In this document: positions 43,108 to 52,037 of the stretch, piece after piece | Numbering within the stretch: position 1 is the first letter of the stretch | How the letters are laid out: each line of letters opens with the position of its first letter | DNA from: Endozoicomonas sp. 8E | GTDB taxonomy: Bacteria > Pseudomonadota > Gammaproteobacteria > Pseudomonadales > Endozoicomonadaceae | DNA length: 64,000 nt | Reading direction: 5' to 3' | Assembly: GCF_032883915.1 (NCBI RefSeq) | Contig: NZ_CP120717.1 | Coordinates: 3,107,697 to 3,171,696, forward strand | The notes under the pieces: generated by a model | What the model saw: only the letters and a program-made list of their open reading frames with translations | Database searches by the model: none | Told to the model about the DNA's origin: nothing | Made by a program: the position numbers and the translations under genes

Positions 43108-45301
43108 AGTTGAGTCTATCCTCAGGCAGGCAGCTGAAAACAATCATCGTGCTCTGTTGGTTTTATCCGGGACAGAAGTCTGGGCACAGCAGCAGGCTGA
43201 ATGCCTGTTTCAAAATGCACTCCAGTGCTCAAGTAATCGGGAGCTGCAACCTCTCTGGGTAGGTGAGCGCAAGCGGGGAAATGAAAAATCGATCTCTGCA
43301 TCTAAAGCTACAAGCTGGTTAGGGCGTGAGATTGATTTCCTGGTATTTAACGGCTTTTCTGGTTTTGATGTCGATGCCTTTGGTCAACTCAGTGGTGCTT
43401 TGAAGGGGGGAGGGCTTTTCGTACTTCTGGTGCCAGACCTGGATAGCTGGCCTGATTACTGCGACCCGGACCATAAAAGACTTACGGTTTACCCCCATCA
43501 GCCTGAGCACATCGGGGGGCTCTACCTGAAAAGGCTGGCAAACCTTATCAAGTCTGAAACGAGTCTCTCTCTGTTATACGAGAACGGCGACGCTCGATGG
43601 CAACAAACTGTTTGTTACGCCGATTTATCTGATTCTCGTCAGGCTGAATCACAAGGCGACAGTGCTTGTAGAACATTGGATCAATCCACGGCTGTTGAAT
43701 CCATTCTTCGTGTGGCAAAAGGCCATCGGCGTCGTCCATTAGTGCTGAGCGCAGATCGTGGTCGGGGCAAGAGTGCTGCACTGGGTATTGCCTCCGCCCG
43801 TTTACTGCAATCGGGGCTTGCAAGGATATGGTTAACGGCACCCTCTCTGGCTTCTGCCGAAGTCGTCTTTAATACTGCTGAATCATTGCTTGATGGGTGT
43901 GAAGTCCACCGGGGAAAACTGCTTTGGGAAGGTAATATACTTGAGTTCAAAGCGCCCGACGAACTCCTGCATCCTGATGATGACTCTGTTTGCGACCTCA
44001 TGCTGGTCGATGAAGCGGCTGCTATCCCGGTGCCACTGTTGACCCAATTGTTAAGGAATCATTCCAGAATCGTTTTCTCATCCACCCAGCATGGTTATGA
44101 AGGAACGGGCAGGGGATTTGCTATTAAGTTCAAGTCAACACTGTCTGAACTGACGCCAAAATGGCAGGGTCTGCATCTGAAGCAGCCGATTCGTTGGGTT
44201 CGTAATGATCCTTTCGAGGCGTTTGTTTTCAGAGCGTTGATGCTGAATGCTTCACCTGTTTCAGAGGAAACGATAGACGGTGCAGGTATTGGGAACTGTT
44301 CATTTGATCGTCTTGAATCGACTCAACTGATTCAGGACGATCAGCTGCTGGCGGATGTGTTTGGTCTGCTGGTATTCGCCCATTATCGAACCCGTCCCTT
44401 TGATCTCAGGCATCTGCTGGATGGCCCGAATATCGAGGTCTACTGCCTCAGGTATCAGGAGCGTGTCGTGGCAACGGCGTTACTGGCGCTGGAAGGTGGT
44501 ATAGAAGACAATTTGAAGGAAGCGGTCTGGCTGGGGCAGCGAAGGGTTCGGGGTCATCTTATCCCGCAGTCTCTCAGTAATCATTGTGGTTTTCCGGAGG
44601 CTTCAGGCTTTAGAGGTTTGAGGGTTATTCGAATTGCGGTACATCCTTCATTGCAGGGCAATGGTCTGGGCACTCATCTGTTGAAATGTATTGAAGAGCA
44701 GACAAAACTCAGAAAACTGGATTATCTGGGCAGTAGTTTTGGTGCAACCTCAGAGCTGGCGGCTTTTTGGGGTGGTTCAGGCTATCTTCCGGTTCGTGTT
44801 GGTATAACCCGTGAAGCGGCCAGTGGCTGTTATTCAATGATGGTTTTGAAGTCGCTGAATGAAGCATTTTGTGTTCTTGTTAAAGAAATGCAGTGTCGTT
44901 TTACCTCAGGTTTTCTGACCCAGCTGCCCGGGGTATTCAGAGAAATGGCTCCTGACCTGGCTCGAGTGATACTTCGCTTGAGTCATTCAAACATTGAATC
45001 GGTTCTGGATCAGCGAGATCAGATGGATCTGAAATCTCTTGTCTGTTCGGATCGTCTGTTCGAGAGTTGTCTGCCTGCCATTCGCTCCCTCCTTTTATCA
45101 AAAATTTCTGACAGCTCTGTCTCTAAGGTCGCTTTGAATGTTTTAATAGCCAAAGTACTTCAGTTGAATGACTGGTCAGAGATAGCCAGGGCGAATGGCC
45201 TGACGGGCAGAAAGCAGGCCGTTCAATTTTTAAAGCAATGTGTCCGGGACTTATGCCCGCGACAAACAATCGCTGAAAGCCAGAGTAGCTCCCAGCTTTA
45301 A
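43100..45301 (+). CDS. tmcA: tRNA(Met) cytidine acetyltransferase
   Basis: A 733-residue enzyme that acetylates C34 of elongator tRNA-Met using acetyl-CoA and ATP. A Walker A motif, LSADRGRGKSAALGIASARL, starts the RecD-like helicase part, with LMLVDEAAAIPVPLLTQLLR as Walker B. A GNAT domain near residue 500-560 has RIAVHPSLQGNGLGTHLL. The C-terminal tRNA-binding part follows. It is longer than E. coli TmcA (671). Overlap with the lipoprotein gene suggests one operon, though the functions are unrelated. Confidence 0.94.
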   Translation: MDKVESILRQAAENNHRALLVLSGTEVWAQQQAECLFQNALQCSSNRELQPLWVGERKRGNEKSISASKATSWLGREIDFLVFNGFSGFDVDAFGQLSGALKGGGLFVLLVPDLDSWPDYCDPDHKRLTVYPHQPEHIGGLYLKRLANLIKSETSLSLLYENGDARWQQTVCYADLSDSRQAESQGDSACRTLDQSTAVESILRVAKGHRRRPLVLSADRGRGKSAALGIASARLLQSGLARIWLTAPSLASAEVVFNTAESLLDGCEVHRGKLLWEGNILEFKAPDELLHPDDDSVCDLMLVDEAAAIPVPLLTQLLRNHSRIVFSSTQHGYEGTGRGFAIKFKSTLSELTPKWQGLHLKQPIRWVRNDPFEAFVFRALMLNASPVSEETIDGAGIGNCSFDRLESTQLIQDDQLLADVFGLLVFAHYRTRPFDLRHLLDGPNIEVYCLRYQERVVATALLALEGGIEDNLKEAVWLGQRRVRGHLIPQSLSNHCGFPEASGFRGLRVIRIAVHPSLQGNGLGTHLLKCIEEQTKLRKLDYLGSSFGATSELAAFWGGSGYLPVRVGITREAASGCYSMMVLKSLNEAFCVLVKEMQCRFTSGFLTQLPGVFREMAPDLARVILRLSHSNIESVLDQRDQMDLKSLVCSDRLFESCLPAIRSLLLSKISDSSVSKVALNVLIAKVLQLNDWSEIARANGLTGRKQAVQFLKQCVRDLCPRQTIAESQSSSQL

Positions 45302-45305
45302 GGAG

Positions 45306-45548
45306 TCAATTAGAGAAATTTGAGCAATTAACCTCGCCGCCAAAGTTCTCTCTCTTGCAAAGCTTAACGTTTCCGCTTTCAGAATCCAGAACCCATATTC
45401 TATGATCCTGGTCTTTACTCTGGATGGGGTAAGCCGTATACCTGCCTGTAATGATGTTTCTTAAAGAATCCGCCGCCCAAACTGCGCTACTGAATAAAGC
45501 AGCAGCCAAAATCATCATCAGATAGTTCTTTGGATAGTTCTTTTTCAT
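45306..45548 (-). CDS. Small secreted hypothetical protein
   Basis: An 80-residue protein with a clear signal peptide (YLMMILAAALFSSAVWA). The mature part of about 54 residues contains two Cys (VKLCKRENFGGEVNCSNFSN) that could form a disulfide, and a beta-like HRIWVLDSESGNVKLC segment. I recognise no family. It converges on tmcA, only four bases apart. Confidence 0.6.
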   Translation of the reverse strand: MKKNYPKNYLMMILAAALFSSAVWAADSLRNIITGRYTAYPIQSKDQDHRIWVLDSESGNVKLCKRENFGGEVNCSNFSN

Positions 45549-45603
45549 AAATGAGACCTCATCAACTCTTCAACATGGTTAAATGCAATGCAAGCTTATT
45601 AAT

Positions 45604-46218
45604 TAATCATTAGGTAAACCCCCGGCTATGCCGGGGAGACTCGCATAGGTTATACCGAGGCTTCGGTAGCTAACCTCAAAGGTTCCGCCAAGAACCAAGA
45701 GGTTTAACTTATGCCAGACTACAAAAGTCTGACTCATACTCGATGGGATTGTAAGTATCACATTGTCTTTATTCCCAAAAAAAGGCAAAAGGTTATTTAT
45801 GGGAGCTTGAGAAAATTTCTGGGAGCCATTTTCCACGATCTTGCCAGTCGCAAAGGGTGTGAAATTGTGGAAGGGCATTTGATGCGAGATCACGTTCATA
45901 TTTGCATTAGCATTCCGCCGAAATACTCTGTTTCCAATGTTGTTGGCTATTTGAAGGGTAAATGCGCAATAGCTATTGCGAGACACTTCAAAGGTAAGCA
46001 GAGGAATTTTTCTGGTGAGCATTTCTGGGCAAGAGGGTATTTCGTCAGCACAGTAGGTCTTGATGAAGATGTGGTTAGGGAATATATCCGAAATCAGGAG
46101 AAAAATGATGAAACACGAGATCAGCTGAAACTTGGTTTTGACACGCGCCCTTGGGCGCAATAAAAGCCCTTTGAGGGCGTCACCTAATAAGCCTCCGGCT
46201 CTGCCGGAGGTCATTTAA
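45604..46218 (+). mobile_element. IS200/IS605-type element (tnpA only)
   Basis: A single tnpA gene lies between two subterminal hairpins: CCCCGGC-TAT-GCCGGGG (45619-45635) on the left and CCTCCGGC-TCT-GCCGGAGG (46192-46210) on the right. Imperfect palindromes in place of terminal inverted repeats are the mark of this class. No tnpB is present. Exact boundaries are estimated from the hairpins. Confidence 0.85.
45711..46163 (+). CDS. tnpA: IS200-type Y1 HUH transposase TnpA
   Basis: A 150-residue single-strand transposase. It has SLTHTRWDCKYHIVFIPKKR near the N-terminus, the HUH pair in RDHVHICISIPPKYS, the catalytic Tyr in DVVREYIRNQE, and the FWARGYFVSTVG block. Length is normal for the IS200 group (about 150), and no lesion is seen, so it may be active. 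Confidence 0.93.
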   Translation: MPDYKSLTHTRWDCKYHIVFIPKKRQKVIYGSLRKFLGAIFHDLASRKGCEIVEGHLMRDHVHICISIPPKYSVSNVVGYLKGKCAIAIARHFKGKQRNFSGEHFWARGYFVSTVGLDEDVVREYIRNQEKNDETRDQLKLGFDTRPWAQ

Positions 46219-46477
46219 CTTGTCCATATATCTATAGACAACAGCTAAAAGAAATCGTTCACTGCTGAAAGTCCGGCTGGTGTATAAGAGTAGCCCAGGC
46301 TGGGCAATCCGTTGTTGAAGTCGGAATGACAGGCAATAAGGAGGTTCGGTAATGACGGATAGACTTTCTCTATCAAACCATTAAAAAATACTGATTTCAG
46401 GCATCACACTGACTCGTTTATAGTCAGTGGCACCCTTTTATTTGAGTTTAAATCCTGAATAGAGTTAGGTGGATTTT

Positions 46478-46735
46478 ATGGATCGTTTTACCGTGTTTGG
46501 ACGTCCGGGCTGTGGCTACTGTGTGCGAGCTAAAGAAGTGCTGGAAAGCCGTGGACTGCCCATGCTGTATGTGGATATTCATGCGGAAGGTATCACCAAG
46601 GCAGATCTGGAAAAAACCGTAGGAAAGCCGGTTGAAACCGTGCCTCAGATCTTCCACGGCCAAAAGTACATTGGCGGTTACACAGAGCTGGCTGCCTATT
46701 TGAAAGAAGAGCTGGTGGAATCCCTGCAAGGCTGA
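46478..46735 (+). CDS. grxA: Glutaredoxin 1
   Basis: An 85-residue glutaredoxin with FGRPGCGYCVRAKEVLE carrying the CGYC redox site, then YVDIHAEGITKADLEKTVGK, PVETVPQIFHGQKYIGGYTE. The AEGI and VETVPQIF blocks match GrxA (85 residues in E. coli), whose site is CPYC. It reduces ribonucleotide reductase and mixed disulfides using glutathione. AGGTGG lies just before a GTG at 46469, but the ATG at 46478 fits the family start. Confidence 0.9.
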   Translation: MDRFTVFGRPGCGYCVRAKEVLESRGLPMLYVDIHAEGITKADLEKTVGKPVETVPQIFHGQKYIGGYTELAAYLKEELVESLQG

Positions 46736-46755
46736 GGACAACTAGTCGCTGCATC

Positions 46756-46905
46756 ACCGCCACCGCTGCTGCTGCACAACCACAGGCTGCACCGCAGGCC
46801 AGTCATTCGGGGTATGGCCAGGCCCGTCGAAGTTCGGCAGCAGCCAGAATGCCCGACGTTACTATCAAAGGCAAAACCACTACAACCAATGAGCCTTTGT
46901 GTTAG
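46756..46905 (+). pseudogene. Possible gene remnant, Ala/Gln-rich
   Basis: A frame without a start codon reads AAAAQPQAAPQASHSGYGQA, then RMPDVTIKGKTTTTNEPLC and stops at 46905. Its composition looks coding, with low-complexity Ala/Gln/Pro typical of linkers. It is directly followed by the coiled-coil gene on the other strand. I cannot name a parent protein. Confidence 0.3.
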
Positions 46906-47348
46906 TGAAAGTGCCAGTTAATGACAAAGACGCTGACAATGGTGGTAATCAGACTCAGAAAGGTAATGAGGTATTGCCGGGTGAAGGAACCCATTTCGGC
47001 TCGAACATCGGTGATTTCAGTGCGTACATCGGTGATTTGAGTGCGTACATCGTTGATTTCGGCTCGAACATCCGTGATTTCAGTACGTACACCGGCTATC
47101 TCTTTATGCAGTTCAGTACGCACACCGGCTATTTCCGTATGCAGCTCAGTACGCAAGGCGCTGATATCCGAACTCAGTGACTGATAATTCCGCTCACTTT
47201 GCAGCTGTATCTGCATAATGGCTTCCTGCATAATCAGGATATCCTTTTTACTGGCGTTGTATTCCGGATCAAGGGAAGCACTGACCTTACTGGCCAGTTC
47301 TTCATCAATGCCAATACGCTTGAGCTCTGAAAATAACGACTTTTCCAT
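46902..47348 (-). CDS. Coiled-coil protein with C-terminal membrane anchor
   Basis: From the ATG at 47348 (preceded by GGGGTGG) a 148-residue protein begins MEKSLFSELKRIGIDEELAS. Residues 65-125 are heptad-like repeats, AGVRTEL, AGVRTEI, DVRAEIN, DVRTQIT, DVRTEIT, DVRAEMG, clearly made by tandem duplication in the DNA. The C-terminus is a membrane helix (LITFLSLITTIVSVFVINWH). It resembles DUF1640-type coiled-coil membrane proteins in layout. The repeats make length variation by slippage likely. Confidence 0.7.
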   Translation of the reverse strand: MEKSLFSELKRIGIDEELASKVSASLDPEYNASKKDILIMQEAIMQIQLQSERNYQSLSSDISALRTELHTEIAGVRTELHKEIAGVRTEITDVRAEINDVRTQITDVRTEITDVRAEMGSFTRQYLITFLSLITTIVSVFVINWHFH

Positions 47349-47418
47349 AACCACCCCGACAAAAACTGAAAAAACAGCATAGATCAGGGATGACACTATG
47401 ACCAGCTGGCAAGACTAG

Positions 47419-47592
47419 ACCGCAGACCCTATTTTCCAACAGGCTGATGATGCTGAAAAAGAACGTCTGCGCAACCAGTATTGGGAACAGAATCTGGCCC
47501 CTGCCATTCCCATGGAAAACTGGGCCGAAGCGAAAAGCATTTTTGATGAGCAGACACGCCCTACCGGTAACCCGACAGGGTTATCTGGGTGA
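47419..47592 (+). pseudogene. Possible gene remnant
   Basis: A 57-codon frame with no start reads DAEKERLRNQYWEQNLAPAI, then PMENWAEAKSIFDEQTRPTG and ends at a TGA at 47590. The composition looks coding. It lies on the other side of the coiled-coil gene from the remnant at 46756, so both could be pieces of one disrupted plus-strand gene. No family is recognised. Confidence 0.3.
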
Positions 47593-47663
47593 TGATGGCA
47601 GAAAAGAGTTAAAAGCTGACCACTGCCCACCATCTACCATCAACTACCTACTGACTTTCGAAT

Positions 47664-48560
47664 TCACGCATATTTATAAATTCTGGAGTGCGGGTTTTCT
47701 GATATTTTCACCAGTCTGGTGTCACTGCGAGTGAGTCGCTCTTGTTTGGCAGAGGGGTCAAAAGGTTTAATTCGGTTGAACTCTGGTAATGGTTGTCCTT
47801 TTTCCAGCTGGACAAAAACAGGCAGGGGTGTATTGATCTGGCCAGGATAGAGTTTACGAAAATCTCTATCCGTTTTTCTCAGTTGTTCAATATCCTTTGC
47901 CCAGGTCAGGTTGGCACGCAGATGTGGGCTCAGAATTCTTTTGATAATAACGGTCTCGCCGGCAGGCATCTGCTCAAGCATCTGGATGTCGGTCTGGATC
48001 GCGCTGGAAGTCAGGTATTTCTTGCGCAGGTGATCAACTGCCTCATTTGCGGAAAGCTTTACAGAGCCGCTGTGATGGGCTGCCCAGCTGAAGCCAATAC
48101 GACGGGGTGGAGTCTCAAAGAGTTTGAGTTGACGGTAACTCTGGACGAAATGTATGTGGGCAAACTGCAAGCCACCCAGCATCTTTTGCCTGATCTCGTC
48201 CGACGTTTCTTCAATGGCCTCAATACTGTCTCCGTAGAGTTTCCTGAACTCGGACATCGCCTGCTTGAAGTTTTCCCGGGCTTCGTTGAGCTTTATGCCG
48301 GTCTGTAGCGTCTCTTTAGAAATACCAACGATTCCGGGCAGTCGGGCTGTTTCCTGTTTATTTTGCTGATCGCTATAGATCAGTCGGGTGCTGGTTTCTG
48401 CCGCCAGAGCACGGTCATTCTTGTCCTCGTCCGGGGATTTCATAACCCAAACGGGCAGGAGCTGGTCATCATAGACCTGATCACGAAACTGCCTGTTGAC
48501 GGTCACCATATGAATCAGGCTGTCTCTGACGGCAATCCTGGCCGCCGTCTTCTGGCTCAT
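47664..48560 (-). CDS. Tus-like DNA replication terminus-binding protein
   Basis: A 298-residue basic protein resembling Tus (309 residues in E. coli) along its length: ARLPGIVGISKETLQTG against the Tus RLPGV segment, RRIGFSWAAHHSGSVKLSAN against LRFGWANKH, VIIKRILSPHLRANLTWAKD in the core, and NTPLPVFVQLEKGQPLPEF against the TPLIALINRDNG region near the C-terminus. Tus binds Ter sites and blocks forks from one side. It overlaps pdxH by four bases (ATGA), so it is translated with it. The match is by eye and distant; Ter sites were not found with confidence. Confidence 0.65.
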   Translation of the reverse strand: MSQKTAARIAVRDSLIHMVTVNRQFRDQVYDDQLLPVWVMKSPDEDKNDRALAAETSTRLIYSDQQNKQETARLPGIVGISKETLQTGIKLNEARENFKQAMSEFRKLYGDSIEAIEETSDEIRQKMLGGLQFAHIHFVQSYRQLKLFETPPRRIGFSWAAHHSGSVKLSANEAVDHLRKKYLTSSAIQTDIQMLEQMPAGETVIIKRILSPHLRANLTWAKDIEQLRKTDRDFRKLYPGQINTPLPVFVQLEKGQPLPEFNRIKPFDPSAKQERLTRSDTRLVKISENPHSRIYKYA

Positions 48561-49198
48561 GGTGACAGCCTTTCTATTGACCAGTTGGATTCTGTTCGTT
48601 TAAACAGGAAACGGTCGTGTAAACGATTGGGTCGCCCCTGCCAGAATTCTATGGCTTCAGGGATGATCCGGTAGCCCCCCCAGAAATCCGGTAAAGGAAC
48701 CTTGCCTTCCTTGAATTTTCTTTTCATTTCTTCCAGCTTCATCTCAAGCACTTTTCTGCCAGTGATGACTGAACTCTGCTGTGAAACCCAGGCACCCAAC
48801 TGGCTGCCGTGGGGGCGGCTGGTGAAATATTTTAACGAGTCGGTTTTGGAAATCTTTTCGGCCCGGCCCCGGACGGTGACCTGCCTCTCCAGAGCAACCC
48901 AGGGAAACATAATGGCTACATTGGGGTTGTCGGCAATGTCCTGAGCCTTGCGGCTGCTGTAGTTGGTGAAAAAGACAAAGCCCTCAGGGCTCACGTATTT
49001 CAGCAGGACGGTGCGCAGGCTGGGTAAACCTTCTCTGGATGTTGTGGCCAGGCTCATGGCGTTGGGTTCGGGCAGTTGTGCTTCGACCGCTTGTTGAAAC
49101 CACAGGTCAAACTGTTGGAATGGATCGGGATCAAGAGAGTCCAGATCCAGGCCCGCCTGAGTGTAATTCTCTCGCAGATGGCTGATATCCATGTTCAT
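48557..49198 (-). CDS. pdxH: Pyridoxamine 5'-phosphate oxidase
   Basis: A 213-residue FMN enzyme making pyridoxal phosphate. It has LRENYTQAGLDLDSL at the start, LPEPNAMSLATTSREGLPSL, VLLKYVSPEGFVFFTNYSSR, WVALERQVTVRGRAEKIS, FTSRPHGSQLGAWVSQQSSV, and the C-terminal FWQGRPNRLHDRFLFKR with the substrate-binding Arg residues. E. coli PdxH has 218 residues. It is first in an overlapping pair with the Tus-like gene. Confidence 0.95.
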   Translation of the reverse strand: MNMDISHLRENYTQAGLDLDSLDPDPFQQFDLWFQQAVEAQLPEPNAMSLATTSREGLPSLRTVLLKYVSPEGFVFFTNYSSRKAQDIADNPNVAIMFPWVALERQVTVRGRAEKISKTDSLKYFTSRPHGSQLGAWVSQQSSVITGRKVLEMKLEEMKRKFKEGKVPLPDFWGGYRIIPEAIEFWQGRPNRLHDRFLFKRTESNWSIERLSP

Positions 49199-49856
49199 AC
49201 TTCGCTGATGCAGTGAGTTTATTGTATATGAACCGGTCAGGTCGTGAAACCGGAGTCAACTCTGGCCAATCTTTGCACTGGGCCTGTCGAAGTGCGATAC
49301 CATTTTGGGTATAAATTAATAAGAAATGATTAACGACACTGTGAACCTAATGCCCTGGTCACACGTGCTTTTTTAAAAAGGGCCACATTTGTGAATAGGG
49401 TATTACTTTGTTTTTATTTGAACTTCTGGTTTATTTTTTGTTGTGCGAGTTTTTATTGGTTGAAAGTACTGTGTTCATTCGTATTAATACGATTTGTTGA
49501 GCTGGTCTATATCAATGAGAATACAGCCTCTTGTTCAAGATTATAATAATGAGTGGGTGCAGATGTTTGAAGGTGAAAGAGTTTAATCTCTGAGGGTTTT
49601 TCCCCCGTCGATTGCGACGAACGACCCACAGAACTCACTTCATGCCCTGTCCCTTGAGGCAGGGTAATTGATTTAGTTTAAGCCATTCTGACTGAAATTA
49701 AAGTCAAACATACTCAATACCTTAACCCTGTCTTTCCAATTCCTTTCAGAAGGGAAGGGCCCTCAGGCCTTTGGCTTCCTATACCCAGAGAAAGGGCAAA
49801 TGAAAAATACAAATACCTGGTTAGGTATTTAACTCTTGTTAAACAGGCTGGTTTTA
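49199..49856. other. Intergenic, 658 bases, no supported gene
   Basis: A divergent region between pdxH and the AbgT transporter, so it should hold both promoters. A hairpin CCCTG...CAGGG near 49643-49663 (around TCCCTTGAGG) and the CGTCG/CGACG stretch near 49608 resemble an IS200-type end, but no transposase is present. The rest is AT-rich with no frame of note. Confidence 0.4.
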
Positions 49857-51416
49857 ATGAGCACAACGTCAACGGTCGCACCTTCTGCCAATGACGGCAA
49901 GAAGTCCATTATTGAAAGAATCGGAAAAAAGATACCCGACCCGGTCATAATCTTTATCTGGTTATTCGGTCTGACTCTGGCAGGTTCTTTCCTGATGGGA
50001 GGCCACAGTTTTGAAGTTATGGGCGCTGATGGTGGTCAGATTGTTCATACTGTCAAAAACATGCTGACCACAGAAAATGTCCGCTGGATGTTTGAAAATG
50101 CCATTTTGACAAACTGGTTGTCCTTTGGTCACGGCGTTCTCGGTATCATCCTGATTGTTATGCTGGGGGTCGGTGTTGCAGAAGACTCTGGTCTTCTATC
50201 CACCCTGATCAAGAAGGCCGGTCTGAAAGTGAACGATAAATACCTGCCTGCTTTACTGGTATTCATTGGCATCATGAGCAGTGTTGCCACCGATGCCGGT
50301 TATCTGGTTCTGATTCCATTGGCAGGCCTTTTATATGCGGGCCTCGGCAAGAACCCTCTGATTGGCATGGCGGCTGCGTTTGCCGGTGTATCTGCCGGGT
50401 TCAGCGCCAATCTGCTGCCTGCCACTCCGGTGGATGTTATCGTTGGTGTCAACGCTCAGATTTTTGCTGAATCTCAGGGGGTGCCTTTCACTAATGCAGC
50501 AGGTGAAGCACTGACGCCTGCCACCATGCACTATTTCTTTATTTTTGCATCAACTTTTATCCTGGCGACTGTGGGTGCCTGGGTAACCCATAAGTTTGTT
50601 ACTCCCAAACTTGAGAAAATGGATTATCAGATACCTGAAGATCTGGATATCACCAATTTCGAAGTCACCGAAGCTGAGAACAAGGGTCTGAAGGCAGCAC
50701 TTTTTGGCCTGCTGGTTTCCATTGCCATTATGACAGGTCTGGCAATGGGGCCGCTGGCTGAATACACCAATGAAGCCGGTAAGGTGGTCAACCCATTCCT
50801 TAATAACATCATCCTGATGATTACCATGACTTTCCTGATTGCTGGGGTTTGCTACGGCAAATCGACAGGTAAATTCAAGGTTATGCAGGATGTTATCAAT
50901 GCCATGGTCAAGCAGATGAATACTGTCGGCTATGTACTGGTGTTGACCTTCTTCTGCTACAATTTTCTGGCTCTGCTGAGCTTTACCGGACTGGGGACTT
51001 ACATTACCTTTCTGGGCGCAAGTTTCCTTCAGTTCCTGGGGTTGGATAATTTCCCGATTCTCTTGATCATTGGCTTCATTATCACTACGGCAGTCATCAA
51101 CCTGTTTGTCGGCGGCCTGACCTCCAAGTGGATGCTGCTGGGTCCAATTTTCGTACCCATGCTTTACCAGGCAAACCCTGCTATGACCCCCGATCTGGTG
51201 GCCGCGGCATTCCGTGTTGCAGATTCTTCCACCAACATTGTTACACCGATGATGACTTATGCGGGTGTTATTCTGGCCTTTATGAGGAAGTACAAGCCTG
51301 ATCTGACCATTGGTGACATGATCGGAATCATGATGCCTTACTCTATTGCCTTTATCACTATCTGGACGACTGCGTTGATAGGGTTCTTCGCCTTCAATAT
51401 TCCTCTGGGTTTCTGA
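49857..51416 (+). CDS. AbgT-family transporter (p-aminobenzoyl-glutamate type)
   Basis: A 519-residue membrane protein with about 12 hydrophobic segments. It starts MSTTSTVAPSANDGKK and continues ERIGKKIPDPVIIFIWLFGL, the AbgT N-terminal block; later blocks are FGHGVLGIILIVMLGVGVAE, SSVATDAGYLVLIPLAGLLY, GVSAGFSANLLPATPVDVIV and FRVADSSTNIVTPMMTYAGV. Members import p-aminobenzoyl-glutamate or export sulfonamides using a cation gradient; the substrate is not settled by sequence. A TTG seven codons upstream is in frame but less likely. A good terminator follows. Confidence 0.92.
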   Translation: MSTTSTVAPSANDGKKSIIERIGKKIPDPVIIFIWLFGLTLAGSFLMGGHSFEVMGADGGQIVHTVKNMLTTENVRWMFENAILTNWLSFGHGVLGIILIVMLGVGVAEDSGLLSTLIKKAGLKVNDKYLPALLVFIGIMSSVATDAGYLVLIPLAGLLYAGLGKNPLIGMAAAFAGVSAGFSANLLPATPVDVIVGVNAQIFAESQGVPFTNAAGEALTPATMHYFFIFASTFILATVGAWVTHKFVTPKLEKMDYQIPEDLDITNFEVTEAENKGLKAALFGLLVSIAIMTGLAMGPLAEYTNEAGKVVNPFLNNIILMITMTFLIAGVCYGKSTGKFKVMQDVINAMVKQMNTVGYVLVLTFFCYNFLALLSFTGLGTYITFLGASFLQFLGLDNFPILLIIGFIITTAVINLFVGGLTSKWMLLGPIFVPMLYQANPAMTPDLVAAAFRVADSSTNIVTPMMTYAGVILAFMRKYKPDLTIGDMIGIMMPYSIAFITIWTTALIGFFAFNIPLGF

Positions 51417-51428
51417 TCCCTCAAAGAA

Positions 51429-51458
51429 GAAAACCGGCCTTCAGGGCTGGTTTTCTTT
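51429..51458 (+). terminator. Intrinsic terminator of the AbgT gene
   Basis: GAAAACCGGCC and GGCTGGTTTTC form an 11-bp stem (one G-T pair) around TTCAG, 12 bases past the stop, followed by TTTATC. The A-rich left arm makes it usable in both directions. Confidence 0.8.
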
Positions 51459-52037
51459 ATCTTCAAATAGTTGGATCCACTCAGTCTTGCTTCGCCCGAT
51501 CACTTTCTGCCAGAGAGTCCCCTCTTTGAGGCAATGACCCGGAGAGTCGCGGTGAGCCCCGCACCAGTTGTATATTGCTGACCCTGATCGCAAGATAGGT
51601 CTACAATACATGACCGATTAATACCAATCGTGCTTTCTAACTCCTGTGATGAGCATGGAGATTTGGGCCTTAAGACAAGGCGGCGTGAGGAGTCATAGCC
51701 TTAGCTATGGCGACAATCGCCAACGCAGGATTAAGGCTCAAATCTTCAGCGCAATAGGGAGTTAGAAAGTTCGATTGGTATAATACTCGAACCTTTAATC
51801 CTTTCTGTGGTACAAGTGTAATTAGATTGCGACTGCTACTTTTGTACTCTGGTTTAAAAATCTTGACGAATAGAAAAATAGATATAAATACAGGCACCCT
51901 TTGTACGTGCGTCTACACGGGCATCTTTTCGAACAGTAAAAGGATGGTAAATTGGCTGTCTCAGTGCTTGATAATTAGCCCTGTCTGCAGAAAGTATTCA
52001 GCTGGGATCAAGACCTTTACAAGGTGTGGGAACTTTT
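51459..52037. other. Intergenic, about 580 bases, holding a MITE-like hairpin
   Basis: Between the AbgT terminator and the pitrilysin gene. Bases 51620-51783 are a MITE-like inverted repeat (separate entry). The following 250 bases are AT-rich and should hold the pitrilysin promoter; no gene is supported. Confidence 0.5.
51620..51783. repeat. MITE-like long inverted repeat
   Basis: The left arm ATACCAATCGTGCTTTCTAA then CTCC is mirrored by the right arm, which read inward is TATACCAATCGAACTTTCTA then ACTCCC. Inside, GAGATTTGGGCCTTA also mirrors TAAGGCTCAAATCTT, so the whole 164 bases could fold into one long imperfect hairpin. No coding capacity. Confidence 0.8.

Noticed and set aside
46950-47180. 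Short tandem repeats that could be mistaken for a CRISPR array
   Set aside because: The repeats are in-frame 21-base units encoding coiled-coil heptads without unique spacers.
49600-49670. Hairpins resembling the right end of an IS200/IS605 element
   Set aside because: No tnpA, tnpB or matching left end is present in the surrounding 650 bases.
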